Shown here: positions 8,803 through 18,474 of the stretch, in pieces
How positions within the stretch are numbered: position 1 is the stretch's first letter
How the letters are laid out: the number at the start of each line of letters is the position of its first letter
Assembly (NCBI RefSeq): GCF_014640555.1
Contig: NZ_BMHE01000038.1
Location: forward strand, 12,812 to 71,783
Direction: 5' to 3'
Source of the DNA: Paenibacillus marchantiophytorum
GTDB taxonomy: Bacteria; Bacillota; Bacilli; Paenibacillales; NBRC-103111
Length of the DNA: 58,972 nt
Made by a program: the position numbers and the translations under genes
Notes under the pieces: generated by a model
Told to the model about the DNA's origin: nothing
Databases searched by the model: none
Seen by the model: only the letters and a program-made list of their open reading frames with translations

Positions 8803-10581
8803 ATGAAATCCAAGCTGGCTTTCAGCTATCAAAACTTGTCGATTGTGAAAAAAATGGCCATCGGTTATATCGTCATTATCTTCATTCCGATTATTTCGTT
8901 CGGTTTGTTTCTGTATAATCAGAACTACAACAGCTTTCTTGAAGAATACGCCCAAGGCAGACAAAAAATTGTCAATCAAGTGCTTAACAACATCAACGTA
9001 AGTACGGTGCAGATCGAGTCCGCTTATCAGCTATTCCAAAATAATTCGAATACGATCGCCTATTTAAGTGGGAACTACCGAACCGATTTTGAACAGGTTT
9101 CCAATTTTTTGACCTATATCAGGCCCTTGTTTTCTTATATTTTGTCATCCAATCGCATGATTGAAGGAATGACCATTTATATGGAGCAGCAGAATGGCAT
9201 GATTTTCCGACCAGAAATGGCTAAGATGGACGAGTTCAAGCTCGACGAGGACATTAAAAAGCTTCCGCTTGGCGTAGGCAAATGGGTTACGTTTAATAAT
9301 GGGTCCTATCCCGATATCAATCTCCACTATTTCCACAAAATTGGAAACCGCAACTTTGAGCAGGACATCGGCCTTCTCGATATCAAGGTAACCTCGAATC
9401 TAATAAAGCCTTTACTGGAATCGCTGAATTTGAACATCAGCAGCAATCTATATGTGCTTGATCAGGATCATCAGATTATTTCTCATATCGAAGAGATTGC
9501 CCTGTCGAAGGATTCCGAGAAGGCCATGCTCGCCGATGCGTTCCAAGCAAACGCCAAATACGCGTACCAGACAGTTAATGGGAAAAAACTGCTTATTGAA
9601 TCGTTCTATACGGAAAGCCTCAAGCTGCAATTTGTGATGATCGAGCAAGTGGACGATGTCTTTATTGGGGTCAAAAAAAATAAGTATGTGCTCGTTTTGA
9701 TTGTAGCCCCCCTGCTGTTGCTGCTTTCCGGCATCTACTATCTGATCGCCAGCTCCATTACGAAGCGGATTTTGAAGCTTTCCAAGCATATGCGGCAAGT
9801 GAACGAGAACTATTTCCCGCTCTATCGCGGGGAAATTAATAAAGACGAAGTCGGACATCTGACTTCGTCTTACAATGCGATGATCAGACGCATGGATGAG
9901 CTGGTCAATACCGTACATCGTTCAGAAATGCTGCGCAAGGAATCGGCCTATCTGATGATGCAGGCCCAAATCAAGCCTCATTTCCTGTACAATACGCTCG
10001 AATCGATTCGCATGATCGCGGAAACGAACGATGACCCGGAAGCAGCCGAAATGTCCTATACGCTTGGTAAGCTGTTCCGCTACAGCCTGTCGGGAACCAA
10101 AAGTGAGACTTCGCTGCGAGAAGAAGTCGAGAATATCAAAGACTATATCAAAATCCAACAAATCAGACTCGCTGACCGACTGCAAGTATCCTATGACATT
10201 AACGCAAGGATCGATAACTTTATTTGCCCCCACTATATGCTGCAGCCGATTATTGAAAACAGCATTGTTCACGGAATCGCGAATGTAAGAAAACAAGGCT
10301 CGCTTTCGATCCGCATTTGGGAAGATGCAGCGTTCATGTACATTGCCGTTGTTGACTCAGGCGCAGGCATTGAGGAAGAACGATTGCAGCTCATCCAGGC
10401 TGTACTAAACGGAACTATGGATGTTCAGCATTTGCAAAAGAGCGGCGGTGGCCTGGGTATTATGAATGTAAACGAACGCGTGAACATGTTTTTTGGCGAA
10501 CCTTCAGGCATTCAATTGGAGAGTAAGCTTAACGAGGGAACGACATGCATACTCAAGTTAGCTAAGGGGGCAACGCCATGA
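8803..10581 (+). CDS. Sensor histidine kinase, YesM-like
   Basis: It senses an extracellular cue, probably linked to the neighbouring sugar importer, and phosphorylates the YesN-like regulator. The 592 residues contain a transmembrane helix near 19-38, a long extracellular domain, a second helix near 298-320, a HAMP linker and a His_kinase (PF06580) domain with KPHFLYN, whose His393 is the phosphate acceptor. It ends with an HATPase domain carrying PIIENSIVHG and GGGLGIMNV. The start follows AAGGTGGTG. It overlaps the next gene by four bases (ATGA) and is divergent from the importer operon. Confidence 0.93.
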   Translation: MKSKLAFSYQNLSIVKKMAIGYIVIIFIPIISFGLFLYNQNYNSFLEEYAQGRQKIVNQVLNNINVSTVQIESAYQLFQNNSNTIAYLSGNYRTDFEQVSNFLTYIRPLFSYILSSNRMIEGMTIYMEQQNGMIFRPEMAKMDEFKLDEDIKKLPLGVGKWVTFNNGSYPDINLHYFHKIGNRNFEQDIGLLDIKVTSNLIKPLLESLNLNISSNLYVLDQDHQIISHIEEIALSKDSEKAMLADAFQANAKYAYQTVNGKKLLIESFYTESLKLQFVMIEQVDDVFIGVKKNKYVLVLIVAPLLLLLSGIYYLIASSITKRILKLSKHMRQVNENYFPLYRGEINKDEVGHLTSSYNAMIRRMDELVNTVHRSEMLRKESAYLMMQAQIKPHFLYNTLESIRMIAETNDDPEAAEMSYTLGKLFRYSLSGTKSETSLREEVENIKDYIKIQQIRLADRLQVSYDINARIDNFICPHYMLQPIIENSIVHGIANVRKQGSLSIRIWEDAAFMYIAVVDSGAGIEEERLQLIQAVLNGTMDVQHLQKSGGGLGIMNVNERVNMFFGEPSGIQLESKLNEGTTCILKLAKGATP

Positions 10582-12095
10582 AATTGATGGTTGTCGATGA
10601 TGAACCTATCATTCTGAACGGCATCATCCGTATGATCCAGAAAGCGGATACACCGTTTACCGAGATCGTCGGAGCAGCCGACGGCATTGATGCGATACAA
10701 AAGCTAGCGCACTTCCAGCCGGATTTGATCCTGACTGATATTCATATGCCGGAATTGGATGGACTAGCGCTAATTAAGCACATACAAGAGATGAATCTCT
10801 GCAGCCGGTTCGTTATCTTAACCGGCTATAGCGATTTCGCTTATGCCAGACAAGCGCTGCGCTACCAAGTCATCGACTATTTGTTGAAGCCGATCAACAA
10901 GGATGAACTAATCACCATACTCCATAAAATCGGGAGAACGATACAGCAAGAGCAGGCACGAACCATCGAGCACGACCTGCTGCTGCTCAAGGAACATATC
11001 CTATACAATACTCCCTACGAGGAGCTGTCGCTGAGGCCAGAGCAGCTGCAGCCTCTGTTCCCCTATCCTTACACAACCATCATCGTAGTTCAGGCATGTG
11101 AAAACGAACCTCCTCTTCCGGCCGAACGTCTGGAGGGTATCGCTAACGCTTTGGCATCGATAAGCAGCAAGATTTACAAAACCCAGTCACGTTTCTTGCG
11201 GCAAACTATCCTCATTGTCAATGGTGCCCACGTGCTGTCGGACGCAGAACTGCACCGGTTAAGCGGCGCGTTTATCCATACAACAAAGATACAGGGCAGT
11301 GGATATTGCATAGGAGCCAGCGGGGGCATGAACGATGGCATCAGCTTACGCAATCTATATATCGAAGCGATGGCATCCCTGTTGTTTCAGCGGTATTTTG
11401 GCAGCTGCGGATTAACGGTTTTCAAACAAGAAACTCAGAACCTCTATAGCAGCTACGACAGCCTTGTTCACTATATTGAACATTCCTTGCTGCATCAAAC
11501 CTCCATCGAGCAGATCGAGAAGGACATGCAGCCCATACTTCTGTATTTCTCTGGCGATATCGATTGCCATAGCAAACTGCGTGAGCAGTTTCTAGTCTGC
11601 ATAGGGCTCTATTTGCAAAATGTCAATCTAACACCTGAAGCGATCTGGGGTGAGCAAGCCGCAGCCCATCTATTTTCATCCAGCGGCGCGATCCTTGAGG
11701 ATGTCCGTGTAGCGGAGATTCTTGTGCAGCTAATTCGTTATATGCGACGAAGCGACAACCAGCAGCCGAACGTACATGCCATTGATAAAATCGTCGCTTT
11801 CGTGGAACAAAACTACAAGCTCGATTTATCGCTCGATGCCGTGGCCGACCATGTGCAGATGCATCCCAACTACATCAGCATGTTGTTTCGCAAAGAGATG
11901 GGACTGACCTTCCTGCACTACTTGCACACCTACCGACTTGCCAAAGCCAAACAGATCATGCAAGAGAACCCGGAATGGCCGATCAATACGATCGCGGAGC
12001 TTGTTGGCTACGAGAATCCACGGCATTTCTTCAAAGTGTTTAAAAAATTCGAGAACATTACGCCTGGGCAATTCCGGATCGAAAATTCTTCATAG
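10578..12095 (+). CDS. Response regulator, YesN-like (receiver plus AraC-type DNA-binding domain)
   Basis: The receiver domain (about 1-120) has the acidic pair Asp7-Asp8, phospho-acceptor Asp54 in LTDIHMP and Lys in LLKPIN. A long middle region follows. The AraC-type double helix-turn-helix occupies about 405-505, ending with TPGQFRIE. It probably activates the divergent importer/fucosidase operon after phosphorylation. Start and coupling come from the ATGA overlap with the kinase. The terminator at 12201-12245 ends the pair. Confidence 0.93.
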   Translation: MKLMVVDDEPIILNGIIRMIQKADTPFTEIVGAADGIDAIQKLAHFQPDLILTDIHMPELDGLALIKHIQEMNLCSRFVILTGYSDFAYARQALRYQVIDYLLKPINKDELITILHKIGRTIQQEQARTIEHDLLLLKEHILYNTPYEELSLRPEQLQPLFPYPYTTIIVVQACENEPPLPAERLEGIANALASISSKIYKTQSRFLRQTILIVNGAHVLSDAELHRLSGAFIHTTKIQGSGYCIGASGGMNDGISLRNLYIEAMASLLFQRYFGSCGLTVFKQETQNLYSSYDSLVHYIEHSLLHQTSIEQIEKDMQPILLYFSGDIDCHSKLREQFLVCIGLYLQNVNLTPEAIWGEQAAAHLFSSSGAILEDVRVAEILVQLIRYMRRSDNQQPNVHAIDKIVAFVEQNYKLDLSLDAVADHVQMHPNYISMLFRKEMGLTFLHYLHTYRLAKAKQIMQENPEWPINTIAELVGYENPRHFFKVFKKFENITPGQFRIENSS

Positions 12096-12138
12096 TGGCA
12101 TCCCACGCTGATTTGGGAATCGTTTTCATCCGGTATTT

Positions 12139-12182
12139 CAATTAAACGATCACCTTTCCGCCTAAAATCTGCTCGATAGCGA
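12139..12182 (+). repeat. Orphan fragment of a family A element
   Basis: About 44 bases match the central part of the family A core in the 1-1285 array (TAAACGAYCACCTTTCCGCC, then CTAAAATCTGCTCGATARCG). Neither 10-bp end is present. This is a degraded copy between the regulator stop and its terminator. Confidence 0.7.
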
Positions 12183-12200
12183 ACACTCCGTAACAAGAGA

Positions 12201-12245
12201 AAAGACTGCCCGTAAGTAGATTTACTCACGGGCAGTCTTTTTGTG
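12201..12245 (+). terminator. Intrinsic terminator of the kinase/regulator pair
   Basis: AAAGACTGCCCGT pairs with ACGGGCAGTCTTT in a 13-bp stem and TTTTTG follows. The stretch from here to the MFS gene has no further recognised signal, and no purine riboswitch was found. Confidence 0.88.
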
Positions 12246-12414
12246 TTTGCTTTAGTAGCGGATTAGATTCCTTATTGTATGGATAATTCCAAGGTGTATA
12301 TGGGGTAATTTATTATGATTACCAAAATAATAGTTATTCCCGCGTCTATGCATTCCCTCACTAATATGCTAGATTGATTTATACAACATCTCAGAAAGGT
12401 ATGATATTGACACC

Positions 12415-13617
12415 ATGGCGTTATCTCAACATATCTCCACTGATCAAGGTTCCAAAAAAGCGTTCCCCATCTCTTTGCTTTCTCTAACCGTTGGTTCCTT
12501 CGCAATTGGCATGACTGAATTTGTCATCATGGGTCTTCTGCCTAATGTCGCGACGGATTTGCAAGTCAGTATCTCAACTGCCGGACAACTCATAACGATG
12601 TATGCTCTTGGGGTAGCCATCGGAGCTCCTATATTGACCGTGCTCACCCACCGAATCCCACAAAAAAAACTATTATGTTTGCTGATGGTTTTATTTATTC
12701 TGGGCAACGGAATCTCTGTTTTCGCTCCCAACTATGCGATTATGATGGGCGCCCGCCTAATCACCGCATTGACACATGGGACCTTCTTTGGCGTTGGGGC
12801 TGTTATTGCCTCCACCCTGGTCCCCCCGGACAAACGTGCCGGAGCTATATCCATCATGATGGCCGGTTTAACCATTTCCAACATTATTGGCGTTCCGCTA
12901 GGGACATTTATCGGCCAGCACATGGGATGGCGAGCCTCATTCGGCGCCATTTCGATTATGGGAATGATCGCATTGGTCGGCATACTTATCTTTATCCCAT
13001 CCTTGAAGCAAGATAAACCAGCCAGCATCCTTCAGCAGGTTACTTCACTAATCAAGCCCAAGCTCCTGATTTATCTGCTGATCGGGGCACTAGGCAACGC
13101 TGGCCTTTTCACTATTTTTACCTATATTACACCACTGCTTACGGAAGTCTCCGGTTTTGCTGAGCATAGCGTAACTTGGATTTTGGTCCTATTCGGCTGT
13201 GGTGTAACCATCGGCAATATGGTTGGCGGCAAACTGGCGGACTGGAAGCTGATGCCTTCCGTACTGGGCATTTACTTTGCGACTTGCGTCATCCTAACCC
13301 TCTTCACCTTCACGATGTATAGCCCAACTGCTGCCGTAGTGACCATCTTTCTGTGGGGAGCTGCTTCTTTCGCCGTATTCCCAGGTCTGCAACTGCGTGT
13401 TATGAGCCTAGCCAAAGCGGCGCCTGCTCTCGCTTCAACCTCCAGCCATTCAGCAGGCAATCTCGGCAACGCCGCTGGTGCTTTCATTGGAGGCTGGGTC
13501 ATTACTCATTTAGCCATCACCGCCCTCCCCTGGGTCGGCGCCGTGCTCGTAGGTCTGGCTCTTATCTTGGGAATTGCTTGCTATATCTCAGAGCGTAAGC
13601 CATCTGTGAAGTACTAG
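12415..13617 (+). CDS. MFS efflux transporter, DHA1/AraJ-like
   Basis: This 400-residue protein has about twelve membrane segments and opens with the family block FAIGMTEFVIMGLLP (about 29-43). It has QLITMYALGVAIGAP in helix 2 and IGVPLGTFIGQ further on. DHA1 members of this branch export drugs, sugars or nucleobases; the substrate cannot be told here. B. subtilis PbuE belongs to the same broad branch, but no adenine riboswitch precedes this gene. The start is the least certain part: AGAAAGG lies about 15 bases from the ATG. It stands alone between two hairpins and is convergent with the peptidase gene. Confidence 0.82.
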   Translation: MALSQHISTDQGSKKAFPISLLSLTVGSFAIGMTEFVIMGLLPNVATDLQVSISTAGQLITMYALGVAIGAPILTVLTHRIPQKKLLCLLMVLFILGNGISVFAPNYAIMMGARLITALTHGTFFGVGAVIASTLVPPDKRAGAISIMMAGLTISNIIGVPLGTFIGQHMGWRASFGAISIMGMIALVGILIFIPSLKQDKPASILQQVTSLIKPKLLIYLLIGALGNAGLFTIFTYITPLLTEVSGFAEHSVTWILVLFGCGVTIGNMVGGKLADWKLMPSVLGIYFATCVILTLFTFTMYSPTAAVVTIFLWGAASFAVFPGLQLRVMSLAKAAPALASTSSHSAGNLGNAAGAFIGGWVITHLAITALPWVGAVLVGLALILGIACYISERKPSVKY

Positions 13618-13641
13618 CGAGTCATATAGGAACACGTCATA

Positions 13642-13688
13642 GAGGCTGCCTGGATAAAGTCGTGGAAACGACTTGACCAGGCAGCCTC
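13642..13688. terminator. Hairpin between convergent MFS and peptidase genes
   Basis: GAGGCTGCCTGG pairs with CCAGGCAGCCTC around an inner stem AAGTCGT/ACGACTT. The stem is long and GC-rich, but neither side has a clear T-run. A bidirectional terminator is the likely role. Confidence 0.65.
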
Positions 13689-13696
13689 GCCTCATA

Positions 13697-15394
13697 TCAC
13701 TTCATGTTCTCCAAGGCTTGAATCGCATAATTCAGCTCGACATCCTGCCCTAGAACAACCTTTTGTTCGAAAGTTTGCTCATTTAATGGAATACGAATAT
13801 CCGGAATCGCCCCGCCTTTTCCTTGATCATCACTGTCCCCTTGAATCGCTTTATCTGCATTCAGCGATCGACCGTCCGGGAATTGCAGGACGTACCCCTC
13901 CGGCATTTCAACTTGTATGGGATTGGAGACAACCCCAAATGAACCATTGGTAGAGGTAAATCCAACGATTTGCACATTGGGCAAGCCCTTTGCCAGAATC
14001 GGCAATCCTTCTCCTGAACTTCCTGTCCGTTGATTGATGATAATGGCTAGCTTGCCGCCATAGTAAGGCTCCGCGGGTTGTATGGTCCGCGTTTCACTGG
14101 TATTGATTTCAAATTTCCCGGTCATTCGACTGTAATAACTTACATATTCATATAATTTAGGCTTATTCACCAAATAACCAGCCATCGCAGCAACAAGGTC
14201 ATCACTCCCGCCTGGATTGTCCCGAACATCAATAATTAAGCCTTTTATTTGCTTTTCCTGAAACCCGTTCAAGATGTCTCCCAACGCTTTATCCGGATGA
14301 GCTATGGCTTCACTTGGCAGTAAATATCTGATCTTCACATAACCGTATCCGTTACTTAGAACTTTTCCTTCCACGGGAGCATCCGTTTTAACCAATTTCA
14401 CATTTGTTTTCTTGAGCGTCTCATAATGGTCATCATAGGCCTTTAAGGTTGCTTTTTTTATTTCATGATCACCCTTGTTTTTATAGGCAACCTCGATGTC
14501 TTTGCCAATAGCCATTCTTGTCATAAACCTACCCTGATTATTAAGCTGATCACCCTCCGTAGCCATCGGGTTTTCGCTCCAGTAGGTTGACTGGTAGGCT
14601 TCCTGAACATCTCTTCCATCCCAGGACAGGATCTCCGCACCAAGCTGGATACCGCTTTTATCAGCCGGACTGCCTGCCACCAGCAAATTGACGTATACCT
14701 TGCCTTGATCCAATTGAATCGTGCTAATGCCCACACTGCCGCCAACTTCTTGTTTGAAAACGGGATTGTCATCGTACAATTTCTCATTCATAATTTTGAC
14801 ATGTCCATCTCGCAGCGAAAAAAGGTACGTTCTTAACGTTTTATAGTATAAATCTTTATTCTTTTCTTGCTCAGCTTTTATAAAAAGGGGCTCATATTTA
14901 TTTTCCATTTCACGCCAGTCTATCTTTTTCCAATCCCCGAAAGGGTACTCTTTGGACAGCCGCTCGTTTAATTTCACAAAGGCTTGGGAATAACTCATTT
15001 CACTGAAATGACTAACCGGATTAAAGCGCACCTCGCCGGCAATCATCCAAACGATGATTAGCGGGATGACACCAGCTAGACATAAGACGGCTCTTATAAT
15101 TCTGTGCTTGGGTACGGCGATGCGATAGACCGGTTTATAAATTTTCTTAAAAGTGCATAGGAAAAGTATCGCGGTCATGACGTACAGCACTATCGCCAGG
15201 AGTGACGTATCACCGCTTAGTACACTTGCAATAGCCACAAGAAGACCCATGCTAGGCAAAAAATCAAACCATCTCATATACCTTTGAATAGGGACAGCAT
15301 ACCAGATTAGAACGATCATATTGATAGCAAGTAATATCAGATCATACATAGTAAACCATTTCAACGATTGAAATACATCTCCTAAATAGCTCAT
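13697..15394 (-). CDS. Membrane-anchored S41 family peptidase
   Basis: From the start at 15394 the protein has 565 residues. It has an N-terminal block of about four membrane segments (residues 15-120), a PDZ-like region (about 218-260) and an S41 protease domain. LRDGHV (His198) and GSSGEG (Ser459/460) are the visible catalytic candidates. The lysine of CtpA/B-type enzymes is not seen where it would lie (VGFTSTNGSFG), so it resembles the S41B/tricorn-like branch. The ATG at 15394 has GAAGGAG 6 bases upstream. The open frame continues to 15589, but its first codons lie in a duplicated intergenic module, so the longer start is rejected. Its function is unknown, perhaps processing at the membrane. 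Confidence 0.82.
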   Translation of the reverse strand: MSYLGDVFQSLKWFTMYDLILLAINMIVLIWYAVPIQRYMRWFDFLPSMGLLVAIASVLSGDTSLLAIVLYVMTAILFLCTFKKIYKPVYRIAVPKHRIIRAVLCLAGVIPLIIVWMIAGEVRFNPVSHFSEMSYSQAFVKLNERLSKEYPFGDWKKIDWREMENKYEPLFIKAEQEKNKDLYYKTLRTYLFSLRDGHVKIMNEKLYDDNPVFKQEVGGSVGISTIQLDQGKVYVNLLVAGSPADKSGIQLGAEILSWDGRDVQEAYQSTYWSENPMATEGDQLNNQGRFMTRMAIGKDIEVAYKNKGDHEIKKATLKAYDDHYETLKKTNVKLVKTDAPVEGKVLSNGYGYVKIRYLLPSEAIAHPDKALGDILNGFQEKQIKGLIIDVRDNPGGSDDLVAAMAGYLVNKPKLYEYVSYYSRMTGKFEINTSETRTIQPAEPYYGGKLAIIINQRTGSSGEGLPILAKGLPNVQIVGFTSTNGSFGVVSNPIQVEMPEGYVLQFPDGRSLNADKAIQGDSDDQGKGGAIPDIRIPLNEQTFEQKVVLGQDVELNYAIQALENMK

Positions 15395-15534
15395 TGGCAT
15401 CTCCTTCTCTTCAAAGCTTATTATTTTTAGCTTAAAAAAGAAATATGAACAGAGCATGAACACGATGGCTATTTGGGCAGCCTGCTCTCTGAAGCAAAGA
15501 AGTCGGGCGCCTTCCATATCATCTTTGACACTAA

Positions 15535-16270
15535 GAAAAGTGGCTTTGCCACCCTGAGAGATGAGCATCTTCATAACGGTTTTCTGCAATATAGCGGATC
15601 CTAGTTCCCTTTGGGCTTTGAAATGACAGAGATCGTCGTGTGAAAAGGAACTATGATCCGCTAAATGGCGGGAACTGGGGTAAACGTAGCATGAAAAGGA
15701 ACTGAGAACCGCTATTTAAGCGGAACCTGCTGATTCCAACCGGAAAATGGTGCAATAGCGGATCGTAGTTCCCTCTGGCGCGGAATATGGCGGTTTTCGG
15801 AATTATAGCGGACTGTAGTTCCCTCTGGATCCCTATCATGACACATTTTCCTACAATCGCGGCTTGACGTTCCCTTATCTCCGCGCTATTGCAAAGCTAG
15901 AGGATCTCATTCTGCCAAATAGCTTGTTTATACCTCCAAACCAGCACCAATTCGAACAAATAAGTACGTTCACAGCTACCTTGTTCTCATCGCATCGCAT
16001 CGAACCCCTCCATCGTGATGGGGCCGCCTACAACCCAAGCCTGGAGACTGGCGTCAATCTCCAACATTTAAATTCTGGGCCAGCTTCACTCACCCCAACC
16101 TAAAACCTGCCTCTTAGACCTTCGTCGATGGTCAAGATAACATGCCGATGGTTGACTTGAGATACGTCCTCAGACAAGACACGGCTCCACTCTTCCGTTT
16201 CTCCGCATGAACACGTCGTGCAGAAACACCCCCTGCATAAATAAGGGGTAAGCTTCGCTCACCCCAAAAC
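15535..16270. repeat. Copy 1 of a duplicated intergenic module with a long family B element
   Basis: This stretch matches 46765-47548 over most of its length, starting at CTTTGCCACYCTGAGAGATGAG. It holds several inverted copies of the family B motif (forward near 15591, 15752, 15805 and 15855; reversed near 15643 and 15693). A conserved tail follows (CTCCATCRTGATGGGGCCGC, GACTGGCGTCAATCTCCAAC) and a GGTAAGCTTCGCTCACCCC segment near 16248. No gene is supported between 15395 and 16346. Confidence 0.85.
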
Positions 16271-16293
16271 ATATAAATTCTTATATTCAAATA

Positions 16294-16334
16294 AAGGCTG
16301 TCTCTCAGGTTTTTCAACCTTCTGAGACAGCCTT
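16294..16334 (-). terminator. Terminator after the histidine kinase gene
   Basis: AAGGCTGTCTC and GAGACAGCCTT pair, enclosing a further AAGGTTG/CAACC-type pairing. On the minus strand the stem is followed by TTATTTGAAT. It lies 12 bases after the kinase stop. Confidence 0.75.
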
Positions 16335-16346
16335 GTTCTTATACAT

Positions 16347-17705
16347 CTAGTCAGGCGGAGTGTTGGGCAAATTTAGCGTGAACATCGTGCCTTGCCCGAC
16401 TGCGCTTTCCACTTCAATACTTCCGTGATGGAGAGCAATAATTTGCTTCACGATCGCGAGGCCGAGACCGCTGCCCATGCTGTTGCGCGAGCTATCCGTT
16501 TTGTAAAACCGCACAAAAATATGGGTTAATGCGTCCGGCGTAATACCAATCCCGGAATCCTTAATCACAACCGTATAGGTATGGCTGTGTGCGATGAGCT
16601 CGATACCGATCTTTCCGCCGTCAGGCGTGAATTTGATGCTATTCCCAAGCAGATTCATCCAGACTTGATTCAACTGATCGGGATCAGCCGTGATTTTGGA
16701 AGCTACTGGAAGCTTCAGATCGATCCGAATGTTTTTGGATGACCACAGCGGCTCGCAGGAGACGACGACCTGTCTGATTTGTTCGTCCAGATTGAACGTT
16801 TTTGCCACAAAGGGATGGTGCTTGGATTCGAGGGAAGAAAGCTTGAGTAGATTATCGCTGAGTCTGGACAGTCTATCGCTTTCCCTTAGAATGATATCCA
16901 AATATCGTTCCCGATTCTTCGCAGTAACCAGATGATCGAGCTTGAGTGCTTTCGCGAAGCCCGAGATGGAAGTTAACGGCGATTGAATCTCATGGGAGAC
17001 ATTCGAAACGAAATCCTGACGCATCATCTCTAGCTGTTTGAGTTCCCGAGCCGTCTCATTAAAACTCTGGGCGAGAATCCCCAACTCATCTTTACGCTTC
17101 ATCTTTAATTGCACATCAAAATCGCCCTTGGCCAGTCGCTTGGTTGCTTTCGTCAATGCTTGAAGCGGCTTCACCAGAAATCTGGCTGCAATAAGAATGC
17201 ATAAGCTTCCTATGACAAGCACTAATAATAGAATCGTTATTAATAACCGGATAATAGCCTTCTCATTTTGGGTTGAAGACAGCAAAAACAAGGCGAAGTT
17301 CTTGCCTTCGAAAGAAAACGGAAGCCCGACATAGACCGCCCCTTCTGCTTTCACTTTGGATCGGTAGTGCCCGCCTCCCAGAACTTGGTCGATGGATTCC
17401 GTGGCGACAGTAACCACTTGGCCTTGATGATTCTGCCCATAGGCTTTCATTTGGCCTGAGGCAGAATAAAATTGAATCGGGTACATGGTCAATTGGGAAG
17501 CTTTCGTCATAAACGCATCCAAGTCTTCAGGTTTTGTTTGTTCATAAAGCCCCACGATGTTCTCGCCTACAGCGATCATATCGTTTTGTCCGATATCATT
17601 TAACTCTTTTTGGAATATGGCGACCCCGAGCAGGAAGGCAGAAATCAAGCCGATGACAATAGCAGCAAGAAATGTAAGCACGATACGGACATATAAGCTC
17701 TTCAT
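16347..17705 (-). CDS. Two-component sensor histidine kinase
   Basis: The 452-residue kinase has transmembrane helices near 7-30 and 152-174 around an extracellular domain of about 120 residues. A HAMP linker follows (about 175-228), then a HisKA domain with SNVSHEIQSP (His238). The HATPase domain carries NLLGNSIKFT, DSGIGI and GSGLGLAI. The start overlaps the regulator stop by four bases. The signal is unknown. The MATE exporter on the same strand upstream of this pair could be a target, but nothing in the sequence proves it. Confidence 0.92.
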   Translation of the reverse strand: MKSLYVRIVLTFLAAIVIGLISAFLLGVAIFQKELNDIGQNDMIAVGENIVGLYEQTKPEDLDAFMTKASQLTMYPIQFYSASGQMKAYGQNHQGQVVTVATESIDQVLGGGHYRSKVKAEGAVYVGLPFSFEGKNFALFLLSSTQNEKAIIRLLITILLLVLVIGSLCILIAARFLVKPLQALTKATKRLAKGDFDVQLKMKRKDELGILAQSFNETARELKQLEMMRQDFVSNVSHEIQSPLTSISGFAKALKLDHLVTAKNRERYLDIILRESDRLSRLSDNLLKLSSLESKHHPFVAKTFNLDEQIRQVVVSCEPLWSSKNIRIDLKLPVASKITADPDQLNQVWMNLLGNSIKFTPDGGKIGIELIAHSHTYTVVIKDSGIGITPDALTHIFVRFYKTDSSRNSMGSGLGLAIVKQIIALHHGSIEVESAVGQGTMFTLNLPNTPPD

Positions 17706-18382
17706 CCCGAGTTAACCACAAGCCTATACCCTAGACCGCGTGCCGTTTCAATGTGAAAATGCTTTTTGTCGGCGGCAAACCTTTCCCTCAGCCTCTTAAT
17801 ATGGACGTCCACGGTCCTGTCATCACCTTCGTAGTCCATCCCCCATATTTGAGTGATCAGCAGCTCTCGTGTGAAAATTTGCCCTGGATGGCTGGCTAGC
17901 TTGAACAATAGCTCGAATTCTTTCAGTGGCAGCGCTTGTTCTTCGTCTCCACGCACAACTTTATAAGTGTCAAGGTTCAACAGAATTCCACCCAATTGTA
18001 TGACCTTTGAGAAGGAAATCCGGGAGCGCTTCAATAGTGCTTTCACTCGCAGCACAAGCTCCACCGGATCGAACGGCTTCGCCAGGTAGTCATCCGTTCC
18101 CAACTGAAACCCCTTTACCCTATGCCCTGACTCCCCTTTGGCCGTAACCATTAAGAGCAGGATATGAGGATCTCGACTTCGGATCTCCTTGCACAAATCC
18201 CAGCCGTCCATAAGCGGCATCATGATATCAAGAATGACGAGATTGATATCCGTTCTCTCCAGCACCGAGAGTGCCTCCTCTCCGTTCTCCGCCTCGATAA
18301 CGTCAAACCCATCATTCTGTAGAAAGAAACTCATCAGCTCGCGGATGTTGGCATCATCATCCACAATAAGTATGTTGTTCAT
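17702..18382 (-). CDS. OmpR/PhoB-type response regulator
   Basis: From ATG 18382 the protein has 226 residues. It has a receiver domain with Asp9-Asp10 in VDDD and phospho-acceptor Asp52 in LDIMMP, and a C-terminal winged helix ending GLGYRLVVNSG. An earlier in-frame start at 18415 exists, but AAAGGAG lies 11 bases before 18382 and the protein then begins in the usual way (MNNILIVDDD). It is the partner of the kinase that follows with an ATGA overlap. Confidence 0.92.
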   Translation of the reverse strand: MNNILIVDDDANIRELMSFFLQNDGFDVIEAENGEEALSVLERTDINLVILDIMMPLMDGWDLCKEIRSRDPHILLLMVTAKGESGHRVKGFQLGTDDYLAKPFDPVELVLRVKALLKRSRISFSKVIQLGGILLNLDTYKVVRGDEEQALPLKEFELLFKLASHPGQIFTRELLITQIWGMDYEGDDRTVDVHIKRLRERFAADKKHFHIETARGLGYRLVVNSG

Positions 18383-18474
18383 TGCATTATGAACTCCTTT
18401 TTCCAATATAAACATGTAAACCCATCATACTGCAAGGGTTGATAATTGAACAGAATGGTCATGCTGTTATCCCC

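Noticed and set aside
12246..12414. Possible purine riboswitch before the MFS gene, by analogy with pbuE
   Set aside because: No conserved purine-riboswitch core (paired loops with the TATA/GGTCTCTAC-type signatures) could be found.
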